Origin: Methylocystis sp. IM3
Lineage (GTDB): Bacteria > Pseudomonadota > Alphaproteobacteria > Rhizobiales > Beijerinckiaceae
DNA: 64,000 nt
Direction of reading: 5' to 3'
Assembly (NCBI RefSeq): GCF_038070105.1
Contig: NZ_JBBPBZ010000006.1
Span: 1 to 64,000 of the forward strand
The notes beneath the pieces were generated by a model, which saw nothing but the letters and a program-made list of their open reading frames with translations, was not told where the DNA came from and did not search any database. The position numbers and the translations under genes were made by a program. This document shows, piece by piece, positions 53,994 through 63,634 of this stretch. The number at the start of each line of letters is the position of its first letter. Position 1 is the stretch's first letter.

Positions 53994-55661
53994 CTAGATC
54001 GTTGAGTTGACCGGGATCAAAAGCTCGATCGTCTGGCCGGCGCCGCCCGTGAGCACCTTCATGAAGAAGGACTGCGAATATTTCAGATTGCCGGGCGTCG
54101 TCGCGTCGTCCCAGGTGTCGTAGGAGCTGCCGTTCCAGATCCAGATCTGCTTGCTCACATAGCCGGCCGCATCGGCGGCGCTCGGCGTATAGACCGTGCC
54201 GGAAGAGCCGCCGACGCGGATGCGGACCTTCGACCATGGGACATCGTAGCCGAAGGGGTTGCCGAGCATCCGCGATCCCGCCGTCGTCGAACCGACCGCG
54301 ACCACGACACAGCCGACGAGCGACTGGCAGCCGGAGACGCCGGTCGTGGGCGCCGCCGCCGCGCCGGCGACCGTGAGCACGCCATTGACCGGCGCGGAGA
54401 AGCTCTTGATCCAGTAGCCCGCGCCGCTGCCGAGCGCGGCTGAAGAGGTCAGCAGTGTATTGCCGCTGTTGGTGGCGTTGCGCCCGTAGAGCGCCCATTG
54501 GGAACCGTAGGTCGCGGCCGAAAGATTGGCGGTCGGGGCGTTGCCGAGCACGCTGGCGACGCTCGCCGGGCTGGCGCTCGCCGTGCAGGGCGTCGCGAAC
54601 TGCCGCCAGTCCCCCGCCGTATAGGCGAGGCCGTCGCCGCAATCCGAGCCCGAAGTCATGGCCCGGCTGGTTCCGCTCGAAGCGGCCGCGACGAAGCGGC
54701 CATTGCCATAGGCGAGGCCGAACCAGTTGTTGTTGGCGGCCGAGACGCGGCTGGTCCAGGTCACGCCGTCCGGGCTCGTCATCACCCGGTTGCCCGTCCC
54801 GGAGTTGGACGTCGCCACGAACAGGCCGGCGCCATAGGAGACGCCCACCCAATTATTCGCCGCCGCCGCCGTTCTGCCCGTCCAGCTCGTCCCGTTCGCG
54901 CTGGTCATCACCCGCAGGCCTGAGCCGCCGCCGCCGCCGACCGCCACGAACACCCCGCTGGCGTAAGTGACGGCATACCAGTTGTCGTTCGAGGCCGACG
55001 TGCGGAGGGTCCAGGTCACGCCGTCGGGGCTGGTCATCACGCGGTCGCTGGCGCCGCTTGCCGCCACCGCCACGAACAGGCCATTCCCATAGGTCACGTC
55101 GAACCAGGAGTAGTCCGCGGCCGAGACGCGGCTGGTCCAGTTCGTCCCGTCCTCGCTCGTCATCACCCGGTTGCCGGAGCCGCTCTGGGCGACCGCCACG
55201 AACAGGCCATTGCCGTAAGTGACGCTGAGCCAGTCGTTGTCGGCCGCCGATACGCGGATCGTCCAGTTCACGCCGTCCGGGCTCGTCATGACCCGCGAGC
55301 CCGTTCCGGTTTGGCCGACCGCGACGAACAGCCCGAGGCCGAAGGTCACCGACCGCCAGTTGTTGGCCGCGGCGGCGGTCCGGCTGGTCCATGTGACGCC
55401 GTCGGCGCTCGTCATCACCGCGCCCGAGGCGCCGACCGCCACGAACAGACCATTGCCATAGGCGACGCTATACCAGGCGGCCGAGTCGTTCGCCGAAGCC
55501 CTCGAGGTCCAGGTGGTCCCCGTGGCGGCGAGCGCCGAAACGGCGGAAAGCGGGCCGATGAGGCAAAGGACCGCCAGCGCCGACAGCGCCAGACAGGACG
55601 AAAGGGCGCGCCTCGAAGCGATCCAGAGCAGGCGGGAGGCGTTCGTGCGGCGACGGGTCAT
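53994..55661 (-). CDS. Secreted repeat (propeller-like) protein, copy 3
   Basis: 555 aa. It has a different N-terminus: MTRRRTNASRLLWIASRRAL, then a signal helix ending ALAATG. Seven repeats follow. The C-terminal module matches copies 1 and 2 with a few changes (NGVLTVAG for NGKLTVAG; YDVPWSKVR for YDIPWSQVR). GGAGCC lies 11 bases before the ATG at 55661. It is the first gene of the run and the most diverged, so it is probably the ancestral copy. Confidence 0.8.
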   Translation of the reverse strand: MTRRRTNASRLLWIASRRALSSCLALSALAVLCLIGPLSAVSALAATGTTWTSRASANDSAAWYSVAYGNGLFVAVGASGAVMTSADGVTWTSRTAAAANNWRSVTFGLGLFVAVGQTGTGSRVMTSPDGVNWTIRVSAADNDWLSVTYGNGLFVAVAQSGSGNRVMTSEDGTNWTSRVSAADYSWFDVTYGNGLFVAVAASGASDRVMTSPDGVTWTLRTSASNDNWYAVTYASGVFVAVGGGGGSGLRVMTSANGTSWTGRTAAAANNWVGVSYGAGLFVATSNSGTGNRVMTSPDGVTWTSRVSAANNNWFGLAYGNGRFVAAASSGTSRAMTSGSDCGDGLAYTAGDWRQFATPCTASASPASVASVLGNAPTANLSAATYGSQWALYGRNATNSGNTLLTSSAALGSGAGYWIKSFSAPVNGVLTVAGAAAAPTTGVSGCQSLVGCVVVAVGSTTAGSRMLGNPFGYDVPWSKVRIRVGGSSGTVYTPSAADAAGYVSKQIWIWNGSSYDTWDDATTPGNLKYSQSFFMKVLTGGAGQTIELLIPVNSTI

Positions 55662-55889
55662 GCAAAAGGGCTCCGGAACGGCCATTCTCGCCGGATGGGA
55701 ACGGCAGAGGGGGAAAGGCGGGGGCGGACAGAAACACGTTACTTTTTGTTGCGAGAAATGCATGAATTCGGGGGAAAGGCAACGGGTCCCGTGACGCGGC
55801 TTGCGGGCGTTGCGTCCCCGCGCCCGCCCGCCCAGAATGTCGGGGGCGCGCGCCGTCACGATCGGCCCGCGCCCATCGGAAGGACCGTC

Positions 55890-56369
55890 ATGGACGAACT
55901 CGCCGTCGCCAGGGGGTTGCATGTGCTCGCCGTCGTTCTCTGGATCGGCGGCGTCGGCTTCGTGACCACCGTGCTCTTGCCCGCCGTGCGCTCGATGGTC
56001 GAACCGGCCGAACGCATCGGCTTCTTCGACGCGCTCGAGCGCCGCTTCGCCTGGCAGGCCCGCGCGACCACGCTGCTTGCCGGCGCGACGGGCTTCTACA
56101 TGACCGACCGGCTCGATCTTTGGGACCGTTTCCGCGCGCCGGCCTTCTGGTGGATGCACGCCATGGTCGGCGTGTGGGCGCTTTTCACGCTCATGCTCTT
56201 CGTCGCCGAGCCGCTCTTTCTCCACCGCCTGTTTCACGCCCGCGCCAAGGCCGACCCCGAGGCCACATTCTCGCTCATCGAGCGCATGCATCGCGTGCTG
56301 CTCGCCGCAGGTCTCGTCACCGTCTTCGGCGCCGTCGCGGGCGCGCACGGCCTCGCGTTTTTTCGCTAG
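55890..56369 (+). CDS. CopD-like membrane protein
   Basis: 159 aa with four hydrophobic helices. The first, LHVLAVVLWIGGVGFVTTVL, is the CopD-type signature; MHRVLLAAGLVTVFGAV is in the last helix. Single-domain proteins like this occur as short CopD relatives. The role is uncertain: copper or haem-linked membrane function. GGAAGGA lies 6 bases upstream. Confidence 0.65.
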   Translation: MDELAVARGLHVLAVVLWIGGVGFVTTVLLPAVRSMVEPAERIGFFDALERRFAWQARATTLLAGATGFYMTDRLDLWDRFRAPAFWWMHAMVGVWALFTLMLFVAEPLFLHRLFHARAKADPEATFSLIERMHRVLLAAGLVTVFGAVAGAHGLAFFR

Positions 56370-56390
56370 GACAATGAGGCCGACCGCTCG

Positions 56391-56615
56391 CCCGCCCGCC
56401 TCACCGGACCGACGCTATCGAGAGAGCAGCTCGCCCATGCACGGGATGTGCTGGCGAGGGAAGGGCGCGGGACGCATGTCGATCTGCGGCTCGAGGACTA
56501 TCGCGACGTCGCCGGCGTCTTCGACCGCATCGTTTCGATCGAGATGATCGAGGCCATCGGGCGAGACTATTGGCCGGTCTATTTCGCGACCTTGCGCGAG
56601 CGCCGGAGCCGCGTC
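56391..56615 (+). pseudogene. Remnant of cyclopropane-fatty-acid synthase
   Basis: About 75 codons in frame with the end of the CopD-like gene, without a start of its own. The text LTGPTLSREQLAHA, VDLRLEDYRDVAGVFDRIVS and EMIEAIGRDYWPVYFATLRE matches the SAM-methyltransferase core of CFA synthases. The N-terminal part and the remainder are absent, and it runs into the opposite-strand cyclase. It is a decayed fragment. Confidence 0.75.
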
Positions 56616-58701
56616 ATTTTCCTTCAGCCGGAGACAGGCGGCTGTTCAGCATGTCGGCGATCTTTCGCAAGGTCGCGAGATCGTCCTCGGCGAGGCGGTC
56701 GAAATCGACGTTGATCAGCGCGCCGGGGCGCTGATAATGAAGGACGTCGGCGCCGGCCGCGGCGTCGGCGCCCACGGCCAGCACGCGATACACGCGGACC
56801 GGCTTGGCGAAGCCCTTGACGGTGATGGGCTCCAGTTCTTCCGACGGGATCTCGTCCTTCACCAGCGAATAGGTTTCGTGCCCGATGAGCACGCCGCCGA
56901 GTTCCGAATGGGACTGCAGCCGCGCCGCCAGATTCACCTCTCCGCCGATCACGGTGTAATCCATGCGATCTTCGCTGCCGAAATTGCCGACGGTGCAGAA
57001 GCCCGTATTGACGCCGATGCGCAACTGAAACGGGTTCTCTGCGCCGAGGCCGCGCCACTCGCGCTGGAGCGCGCGCATGCGCGATTGCATGGCCATGGCC
57101 ATGCGCACGCAGGCGAGCGCGTCCTCCCTGACGCCCCGCGTTTCCGGGTCTCCGAAAAATGCGAGGATGGCGTCGCCGATATATTTGTCGATCGTCGCGC
57201 CGTAAGAGAGCGCGATCTTGGACATCTCGGTCAGATAATGGTTCAGAAAGCCGGTCAGCTCCTCGGATTCGAGCGCGTCCGTCGTGCGCGTGAAATCGGC
57301 GATGTCGGAAAAGAAGATGGTGAGCTTTTTCCGCCGGGCGCAAATTTCTCCCGACTGCTCGCCGCTGAAGATCGATCGATAGATCTGCGGCGACACATAT
57401 TTCGACAGCTTGACGGACAGATCCTCGAGCTTCGCATTGGCTTCCGACAGCCTGTGCTGGGCGAGCCAGCGCTCGGTGATGTCGGTCAGGGCGCCCTGCC
57501 AGTGCGTGATCGTCCCATTCGCGTCTCGGATCGCCACCGTGCGGTCGTGAATATGATGCACCGCGCCATCCGCGGCGATGAGGCGGTAGTCCTGTTCGAA
57601 CACATCCTCGTCGCCCTCGATCATGCGCAAGACCTCCTGCAGCACGCGCGGCCGGTCGTCGGCATGCACGAAATCGGGAAAATTGAAGCGTCCCATTTTG
57701 CAATCCTCGACAGAGTAGCCGAAGCGCGTGACGTTTCTCGAGGTATAGACCCGCGGCGCGCCCTCGATGGCGAGCGCTCTGTAGATCACGGTCGGGCTCT
57801 GCTCGACGATGATGTTGGCGTATTCCAGCTCCTGCTCGATCCGCCGGCGCTGGAGAACGGTGGCGAGCTGATCGGCCGCCGTCTTGAAATTCTCGATGAG
57901 GCCGCTGACCGCGCGCCGGTCGAGATAGAAGACGAAGAGGGCGATGACGCCGTCATTCGCGGCGATCGGCTGCACATAGACGGACAGACGCCGCGCATGG
58001 GCCGGCGGCGCGGCGCATCGCTGCGCGGCGTCGATCAGCGTCTCGACGTCATCCGCCCACAGCGCGCGGCGCGTTCGCCACGAAAGCCCGATCGGGCTCC
58101 TGTCCATCTCATGGGAGGTTTCCCGTTGCGCCGCCGCGAAGGGCGTCCAGCCCGGATGCCCGTCGTCGACGACCGAACAGAGCGCAAGCTTCGAATCCGT
58201 ATGGTCCGGCGTCCAGGCTTCGCCGTAATCGGCGTTCAGCACGCGGCAGGCGTAACGCAGCGTCTCCGTGATCGCCGTCTCGTAATCGGGCGCCTCCGAA
58301 ATGGCCACGCCGACTTTGTGCAGCAGGCTGAGCGAGCGCTCCGCGCGCCGTCGCTCGGTCACATCGACCCCGACCGCCGCCCATCGGGGCGCGCCATCCC
58401 CGCCGACACGCGGCGCCACATGCGTTTCGAGGCAGAGCCTGCGCCCGTCGGCGGCGTCGACCCGCAGGTCGATGATGAAGGGCGCGCCATCCCGCGCCGA
58501 ATTCTCCAGCGCCCGCGCGAAAGCGTCTGCGTCCTCGCCCTCCAGCCAGTCGCGCCCCGCGCGCGCGGCGACGCCCATCGCCTCCCGCAATCCGCCGGTC
58601 ACATCGAAAAAACGAACGGCTCCGTCCGCGTCCCGGCCGCATTCGAAGATCAGGCCGGGATGGTCTTTGGCCCAGCCGGCCTGCGTCTCATCATCGCTCA
58701 T
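56614..58701 (-). CDS. PAS-GAF-PAS adenylate cyclase
   Basis: 695 aa. An N-terminal PAS (about 15-120, ending VGVDVTERRRAE), a GAF (about 125-290) and a second PAS (about 300-415, ending GALTDITERW) precede a class III cyclase: D466 in FFSDIADF, D510 in KYIGDAILAF, and K506 specifying ATP. No membrane helices are seen, so it is a cytosolic sensor. The ATG at 58701 is favoured; an upstream in-frame ATG exists at 58752. It probably makes cAMP. Confidence 0.88.
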   Translation of the reverse strand: MSDDETQAGWAKDHPGLIFECGRDADGAVRFFDVTGGLREAMGVAARAGRDWLEGEDADAFARALENSARDGAPFIIDLRVDAADGRRLCLETHVAPRVGGDGAPRWAAVGVDVTERRRAERSLSLLHKVGVAISEAPDYETAITETLRYACRVLNADYGEAWTPDHTDSKLALCSVVDDGHPGWTPFAAAQRETSHEMDRSPIGLSWRTRRALWADDVETLIDAAQRCAAPPAHARRLSVYVQPIAANDGVIALFVFYLDRRAVSGLIENFKTAADQLATVLQRRRIEQELEYANIIVEQSPTVIYRALAIEGAPRVYTSRNVTRFGYSVEDCKMGRFNFPDFVHADDRPRVLQEVLRMIEGDEDVFEQDYRLIAADGAVHHIHDRTVAIRDANGTITHWQGALTDITERWLAQHRLSEANAKLEDLSVKLSKYVSPQIYRSIFSGEQSGEICARRKKLTIFFSDIADFTRTTDALESEELTGFLNHYLTEMSKIALSYGATIDKYIGDAILAFFGDPETRGVREDALACVRMAMAMQSRMRALQREWRGLGAENPFQLRIGVNTGFCTVGNFGSEDRMDYTVIGGEVNLAARLQSHSELGGVLIGHETYSLVKDEIPSEELEPITVKGFAKPVRVYRVLAVGADAAAGADVLHYQRPGALINVDFDRLAEDDLATLRKIADMLNSRLSPAEGK

Positions 58702-59065
58702 TGTCTGTGGACCTATCGGGCAGGTTGCAGGAGGAGAGGTCGAGTGTAACACACCGTCACGCGCGCTGGCGCCGGCGCCGGGCTGCGCGCGCCTTGCCGC
58801 GCCTGGCGGATCGGCTCGCGTCTCGACATTACCGCTTGGCTCGAATGGGTCCTCGCCTGCTTGAATCGCAGTTCAGAGGCCAGCCAACTGCGCGGGTGGA
58901 AAAGCGCGCCGGTCGGCGAACGTCGGCGCCGCCGCTTCTTTCGCTCCGACTCCTTCGCCCGGTTTCGATATGCTGCCGGAACGCGGCGGGCCGGTCGCGC
59001 GCTTTCGAGTGAGAGGACAAGGCCGCGGCCCATCGACCGTCGCACGCCATAGTTCGAGGCTGACC

Positions 59066-61273
59066 ATGCACATCAGGCGCTTCGCCCTGCTCGCGGCCGT
59101 TTCGACGACACTGGCGTCGGCGCTTGCGCCGCCGGTGTCCCACGCCGCCGGAGACGTCGATTCCCTTCGGATGCGGGCGGCGAATTCGGAACCGCAAAAC
59201 TGGCTCGCCCTCGGACGCGACCAGAACCAGACCTATTATTCTCCCCTGTCTCAGATCGACGCCGGCAACGTCGGCCGTCTCGGGTTTGCCTGGGCCTATG
59301 ATCTCGGCGCCGCGCGGGGTCAGGAAGGGACCCCGATCGTCGTCGACGGCGTGATGTATGCGTCGAGCGCATGGGGTTACGTCTATGCGATCGACGCCTC
59401 GACAGGGAAAGAGCTGTGGCGTTTCGACCCCAGGGCCGACCCGCGCGCCGCGCGCAACCCCTGCTGTGACCTCGTCAACCGTGGCGTGGCGGTCTGGAAG
59501 GGCAAAGTGCTCGTCGCCTCCGTCGACGGGCGTCTCCACGCCCTCGACGCGGGAACCGGCAAGGAGCTTTGGAGCGCGGATACGATCGTCGACCACACGC
59601 TCCCCTATTCGAGCACCGGCGCCGTTTATGTCGCCGGCGATCTCGCGGTCGTCGGCAACAGCGGCGCCGATATGAACAAGGGCGGCGTGCGCGGTTACGT
59701 TTCCGCCTATGAGATCGAGACGGGCAGGCTCGCCTGGCGCTTTTACACCGTCCCCGGCGCGCCGGGCCGGCCGCCCGAGGACGAGGCCATGGCGCGCGCC
59801 GCCGCGACATGGAGCCCGAATCGATCCCCCGACTATCAGGGCGGGGGAACCGCCTGGGACGGCTTCGCCTATGACGACGATCTCAAGCTCGTTTATTTTG
59901 GAACCGCCAACCCCACGCCCTATGATCTGAGGCTGAGCGCGGGACCGTCGAAGGATGCGCTCTTCACAGCCTCGATCCTCGCCTTGCACGCGGACACGGG
60001 CCGGCTCGCCTGGCATTATCAGACGACGCCGGGAGATCACTGGGATTTCGACGCGACGCAGAAGCTCGTTCTCGCCGATCTGCCCATCGGCGGCGCAACG
60101 CGCGCCGTCCTCATGCAGGCCAACAAGAACGGCTTTTTCTTCGTTCTCGACCGCCGCACGGGCGAACTGATTTCTGCAAAGCCCTACACCTTCACGAATT
60201 GGGCTACGGGCATCGACGCCAGGACCGGGCGACCGAACCTTTCGAGCGACGCCGACTGGTATTCCGGGCCGAAAAACGTCTACCCCTCCTGGGCGGGCGG
60301 ACACAGTTGGCAGCCCATGTCGTTCAGCCCGTCGACCGGCCTCGTCTATATCCCCGTCATAGACGCGCCGAGCATATGGATCGATCTCCAGCACAATGGC
60401 GGGCGCATTCGCTTCGTCAACGGCTTCCTTTCCGCCTTGGGCCTTTCGCCGGACGCGTCCTATGACCCGGCGGCGCTCGCGCCGCTTTATGGGCCGTTGC
60501 CGGACCGCAAGAGGCTCGAGGCCGGGCGCAAGGTCAGGCTCGTGCGGGAGCTCATGAGGGCTTGGGACCCCGTGGCGCAAAAGCTCGTGTGGGAGCAGGA
60601 GACGAGCTCCGGCATGCGCGGATATGACGGCGGCGCGATGAGCACCGCCGCCAATCTCGTCTTCCAGGGCTGTGGCGACGGCGCATTTCGAGTCTATGCC
60701 GCCGATACGGGAAAAATCCTCAAGACCATTCAGACCGGAAGCCATATCATGGCGGCCCCGATCGCCTATGCGGTCGATGGCGTTCAGTATGTCGCCGTCC
60801 AGACCGGTTACGGCGGAACCGGCTTCGGCGTCGGCGAGATCCCGCCCTCGAGCGCGGCGTCGAAATTCGAGAATTCGAATCGCATCCTCGCGTTCAAGCT
60901 CGATGGCGGCGCGCTCCCCATGCCGCCGCCGCGCCGCGACGCGCCCTTCCCCAGACCGCCCGCCCGCAACGCCACGCCGGCGCAGATTCGATCCGGGGAG
61001 GCGGCGTTCATCGGCGAATGCTCGCGCTGCCATGCCTTTGGCCCGAATATCACGCCGGATTTGAGAAAGATGACCGAGGCGACCCACGCCCTCTTCAGGG
61101 ACATTCTGCTCGGCGGCGCTCTCGCCTCGCAAGGAATGGTGCCTTTCGACGACATTTTGAGCGAGACGGACGTCGAGAACATCCATGCTTACATCATCGA
61201 CCAGAGCTGGCAGGCCTACGACCGGCAGGACGCGTCGAAGGCGGGGCTCGGGAACGGCGCAGGGCGCAAATGA
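59066..61273 (+). CDS. PQQ-dependent quinohemoprotein alcohol dehydrogenase
   Basis: 735 aa. The signal peptide ends near VSHAAG. An eight-bladed PQQ propeller follows, with vicinal disulfide C133-C134 (NPCCDLVNRG). The catalytic Asp is D327 in W326-D-F-D329; the extra Asp two residues later is the signature of lanthanide-dependent PQQ dehydrogenases. A C-terminal cytochrome c domain has C652-SR-C655-H656. Layout is that of type II quinohemoprotein ADHs, so it oxidises an alcohol in the periplasm and passes electrons to its haem. No accessory genes are nearby. Confidence 0.88.
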   Translation: MHIRRFALLAAVSTTLASALAPPVSHAAGDVDSLRMRAANSEPQNWLALGRDQNQTYYSPLSQIDAGNVGRLGFAWAYDLGAARGQEGTPIVVDGVMYASSAWGYVYAIDASTGKELWRFDPRADPRAARNPCCDLVNRGVAVWKGKVLVASVDGRLHALDAGTGKELWSADTIVDHTLPYSSTGAVYVAGDLAVVGNSGADMNKGGVRGYVSAYEIETGRLAWRFYTVPGAPGRPPEDEAMARAAATWSPNRSPDYQGGGTAWDGFAYDDDLKLVYFGTANPTPYDLRLSAGPSKDALFTASILALHADTGRLAWHYQTTPGDHWDFDATQKLVLADLPIGGATRAVLMQANKNGFFFVLDRRTGELISAKPYTFTNWATGIDARTGRPNLSSDADWYSGPKNVYPSWAGGHSWQPMSFSPSTGLVYIPVIDAPSIWIDLQHNGGRIRFVNGFLSALGLSPDASYDPAALAPLYGPLPDRKRLEAGRKVRLVRELMRAWDPVAQKLVWEQETSSGMRGYDGGAMSTAANLVFQGCGDGAFRVYAADTGKILKTIQTGSHIMAAPIAYAVDGVQYVAVQTGYGGTGFGVGEIPPSSAASKFENSNRILAFKLDGGALPMPPPRRDAPFPRPPARNATPAQIRSGEAAFIGECSRCHAFGPNITPDLRKMTEATHALFRDILLGGALASQGMVPFDDILSETDVENIHAYIIDQSWQAYDRQDASKAGLGNGAGRK

Positions 61274-61387
61274 AACAGGGCGCCAAACAGGTCGCCAAGC
61301 CGCTGCCGGATTGTTGCGCAGGGGCTGAAGCGGCTTACCTGATAGGGGCCCGATGAAAGGTCGGCGTTCCTGACGAGAGACGCGGCG

Positions 61388-61756
61388 ATGACCATCACCC
61401 TCGACCATACGATCGTCCCTGCTCACGACAGGCAGGATGCGGCGCGCTGGTTCGCCGAGGTTTTCGGTTTGCCCCAGGAGGAAAAGAGCGGCCATTTCGC
61501 GCCCGTGCGCGTCAACGAAACGCTGACCCTGCTGTTCTCCGACGCCGCCGCGTTCGACGCCCATCATTATGCGTTCCACGTCGGCGACCTCGAATTCGAC
61601 GCCATTTTCGACCGCGTGAAACAAAAAGGCGTGGTCTTCGGGAGCGCGCCCTGGAGCCGGGACGACGGAAAGCTCAACGACTGGGGCGGCGGCCGAGGCG
61701 TCTATTTCGAAAGCCCCGACGGCCATCTCATGGAGCTGATGACCGCCCGCCAGTGA
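61388..61756 (+). CDS. VOC-family (glyoxalase/dioxygenase-fold) protein
   Basis: 122 aa, a single VOC fold with metal ligands probably in LDHTIVPAHD (His), HHYAFHVGD and GVYFESPDGHLMELM (Glu). The final SPDGHLMEL block is typical. Family members act in glyoxalase, dioxygenase or drug-binding roles; none is assigned. It lies 114 bp after the PQQ dehydrogenase. Confidence 0.8.
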   Translation: MTITLDHTIVPAHDRQDAARWFAEVFGLPQEEKSGHFAPVRVNETLTLLFSDAAAFDAHHYAFHVGDLEFDAIFDRVKQKGVVFGSAPWSRDDGKLNDWGGGRGVYFESPDGHLMELMTARQ

Positions 61757-61781
61757 CCGGGCGTGCGCCGGCGCACCTACG

Positions 61782-61985
61782 ATCCGATCGGCGCGCGTTC
61801 CGAAATCGTATCCTCTGCGGGTGATCCGCGACTTGGCCAACGAGGCCCTCGCCGCTCTGGCCGGGGAGTTTTCGACGCTCCACGCCTCGGCAGGCCGGCC
61901 TTCTATACCGCCGGAGAAGTTGCTGCGCGCCATGCTGCTGCAAGCCTTCTACTCAATCCGCTCTGAGCGCCTGCTCATGGAGCAA
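61782..61985 (+). pseudogene. IS5-family transposase remnant
   Basis: About 68 codons match the N-terminus of IS5 transposases: ARVPKSYPLRVIRDLANEAL and SIPPEKLLRAMLLQAFYSIR. Homology stops abruptly after SERLLMEQ, and the remaining frame is unrelated and AT-richer. No start, no C-terminal half and no clear terminal repeats are seen. Confidence 0.8.
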
Positions 61986-62172
61986 GCGAGCCGCAGAATT
62001 CATGCTCCAAAGTGCATAACACCATCTAGCTTTTACAATAGTGTATTGCAAAGGCGCAGATCATCGAAGCGTGTGCTAAAAAACATTTTACTCCGAACCG
62101 TATTGTAAATGAGCAAGGTGAATTTAGGTTTTGAGAGTGAGGAGCTTTGTACTCAGAGAATTGAGGTGGCCA

Positions 62173-62415
62173 ATGTCAATGATGAGGCGCCCTCTCCTTG
62201 CCACAGTCTGTATCGCTCTGAGCAGCTTAGCCCTTCCTTCGATCGGCTACGCCGATACCTGCCCTTGGGGTGGGGATAACTCGCAATCGATCCAGTGCTT
62301 CGATTGCATGGTGCGGATATGGACGCCGCAAGGATGGAGGCTAATGAACGGTTGCACACGACGCTCGCATCCGTTCAATGCATTAACTTTGGGAAGAAGT
62401 TCTTCGCAGTTCTAG
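62173..62415 (+). CDS. Small secreted cysteine-containing protein
   Basis: 80 aa. A signal peptide (MMRRPLLATVCIALSSLALP, cleavage after YA) precedes a mature part with CPWGGDNS, CFDCMVRIW and NGC, four cysteines in all. GAGGTGG lies 6 bases upstream of the ATG. It has lower GC than the main part of the window. No family recognised. Confidence 0.5.
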   Translation: MSMMRRPLLATVCIALSSLALPSIGYADTCPWGGDNSQSIQCFDCMVRIWTPQGWRLMNGCTRRSHPFNALTLGRSSSQF

Positions 62416-62567
62416 GCAAGCCTGTCCCGTTATCCGCATATGTGCGTCAGAGACAGCAGGAGTGTCGAAGCGAGCTGCGATAACGCCAGAGACTGGAGCT
62501 GCTGAGTGGAAACCGCGCAAGTCTGCGCACACGTTTGGGTTTGCCCAGATAACGGGAGAAAAGGGTA

Positions 62568-62816
62568 ATGTTGAGATTAAACTTACTTGGGCTCTTGTTT
62601 ATCGCCCTTGCGGGCACGGGATCTGCCCTTGCTCGGGATTGTCGCTGCTATGACCGTCAGGCAATCTTTCCCTCAACCCCGCGGTCGGTCCGGTCGGGCT
62701 CGTTAGCGGGTGGCTATTGGGGATACCCTCCATTGCGTAATGCAAGGCCTCAGGACCCCTCAGGCGGGATCGTTTTGGAGGGCGCGGCGGGAGCAGGCGC
62801 GCCGGATGGGGACTGA
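62568..62816 (+). CDS. Small secreted glycine-rich protein
   Basis: 82 aa. The signal peptide is MLRLNLLGLLFIALAGTGSA. The mature part begins RDCRCYDRQ, with two cysteines, and ends in a Gly/Ala-rich acidic tail (EGAAGAGAPDGD). AAAAGGG lies 3 bases upstream of the start. It looks like a partner of the preceding small secreted gene; no family recognised. Confidence 0.5.
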   Translation: MLRLNLLGLLFIALAGTGSALARDCRCYDRQAIFPSTPRSVRSGSLAGGYWGYPPLRNARPQDPSGGIVLEGAAGAGAPDGD

Positions 62817-63103
62817 ACTTTCATTGCATCAGTTTTGAAATTGGGACACTTTCGGGCCGCTATGTTTCATATGATGACATGACCTTCGCGGCGGCCTCAC
62901 GCCGCGGACTTCCGTTGAGTGCAGGGCTTTTAAAACGCAGGTCTCCGACGTGGTGCGTTCGGCTTGGTTGGCAGCTTTGCCCCCAGCTCTGTAATTTCCG
63001 CGGACACCCTCTTGCGGGCTATGATTACTGTATTAGCTTTAGCGATGTCCCGACCTTACCCTCGAAAACGGAGCGACAACTGCGAGTCTGATCTCCTGCC
63101 GGA

Positions 63104-63430
63104 TTAAGGCTTGTGTCCAGATTTGATCACCCGCTTGACCCTAAAACCAAAGTAGGGCTCGTGGGGCGTGCGCCTGCCAAGCGCCGAGTGCGGGCGCCGC
63201 TCGTTGTAAAAGGCCGGATATCGGCTGATGGAGGCGCGCGCCGCGGGCACGGTGTCGTAGGCGCGCAGATAGACCTCCTCATGTTTCACGCTGCGCCACA
63301 TCCGCTCGACCGCAACATTGTGGCGCCGAGCCCCTTGCCGTCCATGCTGATGGCGACTTTCGCATCCAGCAGCACGCTCGTGAAGTCGAGGCTGTTGAAC
63401 TGGGTGGACTCAACGATTTCGGGTCGTCGG
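63104..63430 (-). pseudogene. IS3-family transposase (OrfB) remnant
   Basis: The C-terminal part of an IS3 OrfB: LDFTSVLLDAKVAISMDGKG, then a frame break, then ERMWRSVKHEEVYLRAYDT and YNERRPHSALGRRTP. The frame is interrupted near 63330 and the N-terminal half is missing. The end VKRVIKSGHKP is probably host or IS-edge sequence. It is inactive. Confidence 0.8.
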
Positions 63431-63634
63431 GCCGAACGGAAACGGATTGGCCCGCGGATCGTAGGCGGCGTTCAGGGTTTGCCGCCCGGAAACATCAACC
63501 GTCGAAGATGATTTCTCTTGCGCTTCCAGCAACTAACCTTAATGCAAGCGCCAGTGGAGCGCAATCAGGCGAGCGCGTGCATGGCGGCGCTCGCCGTGAC
63601 TCCTCGTGGGCCGGGATTCAACCGAGAGATCAGC

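Noticed and set aside
50648..55661. Regular short repeats that could suggest a CRISPR array.
   Set aside because: Repeat unit is about 120 bp, codon-periodic, diverging, and encodes protein repeats; no spacers.
62879..63091. A 70-codon frame between the small secreted gene and the IS3 remnant.
   Set aside because: No ribosome binding site, signal peptide or family feature; treated as chance.
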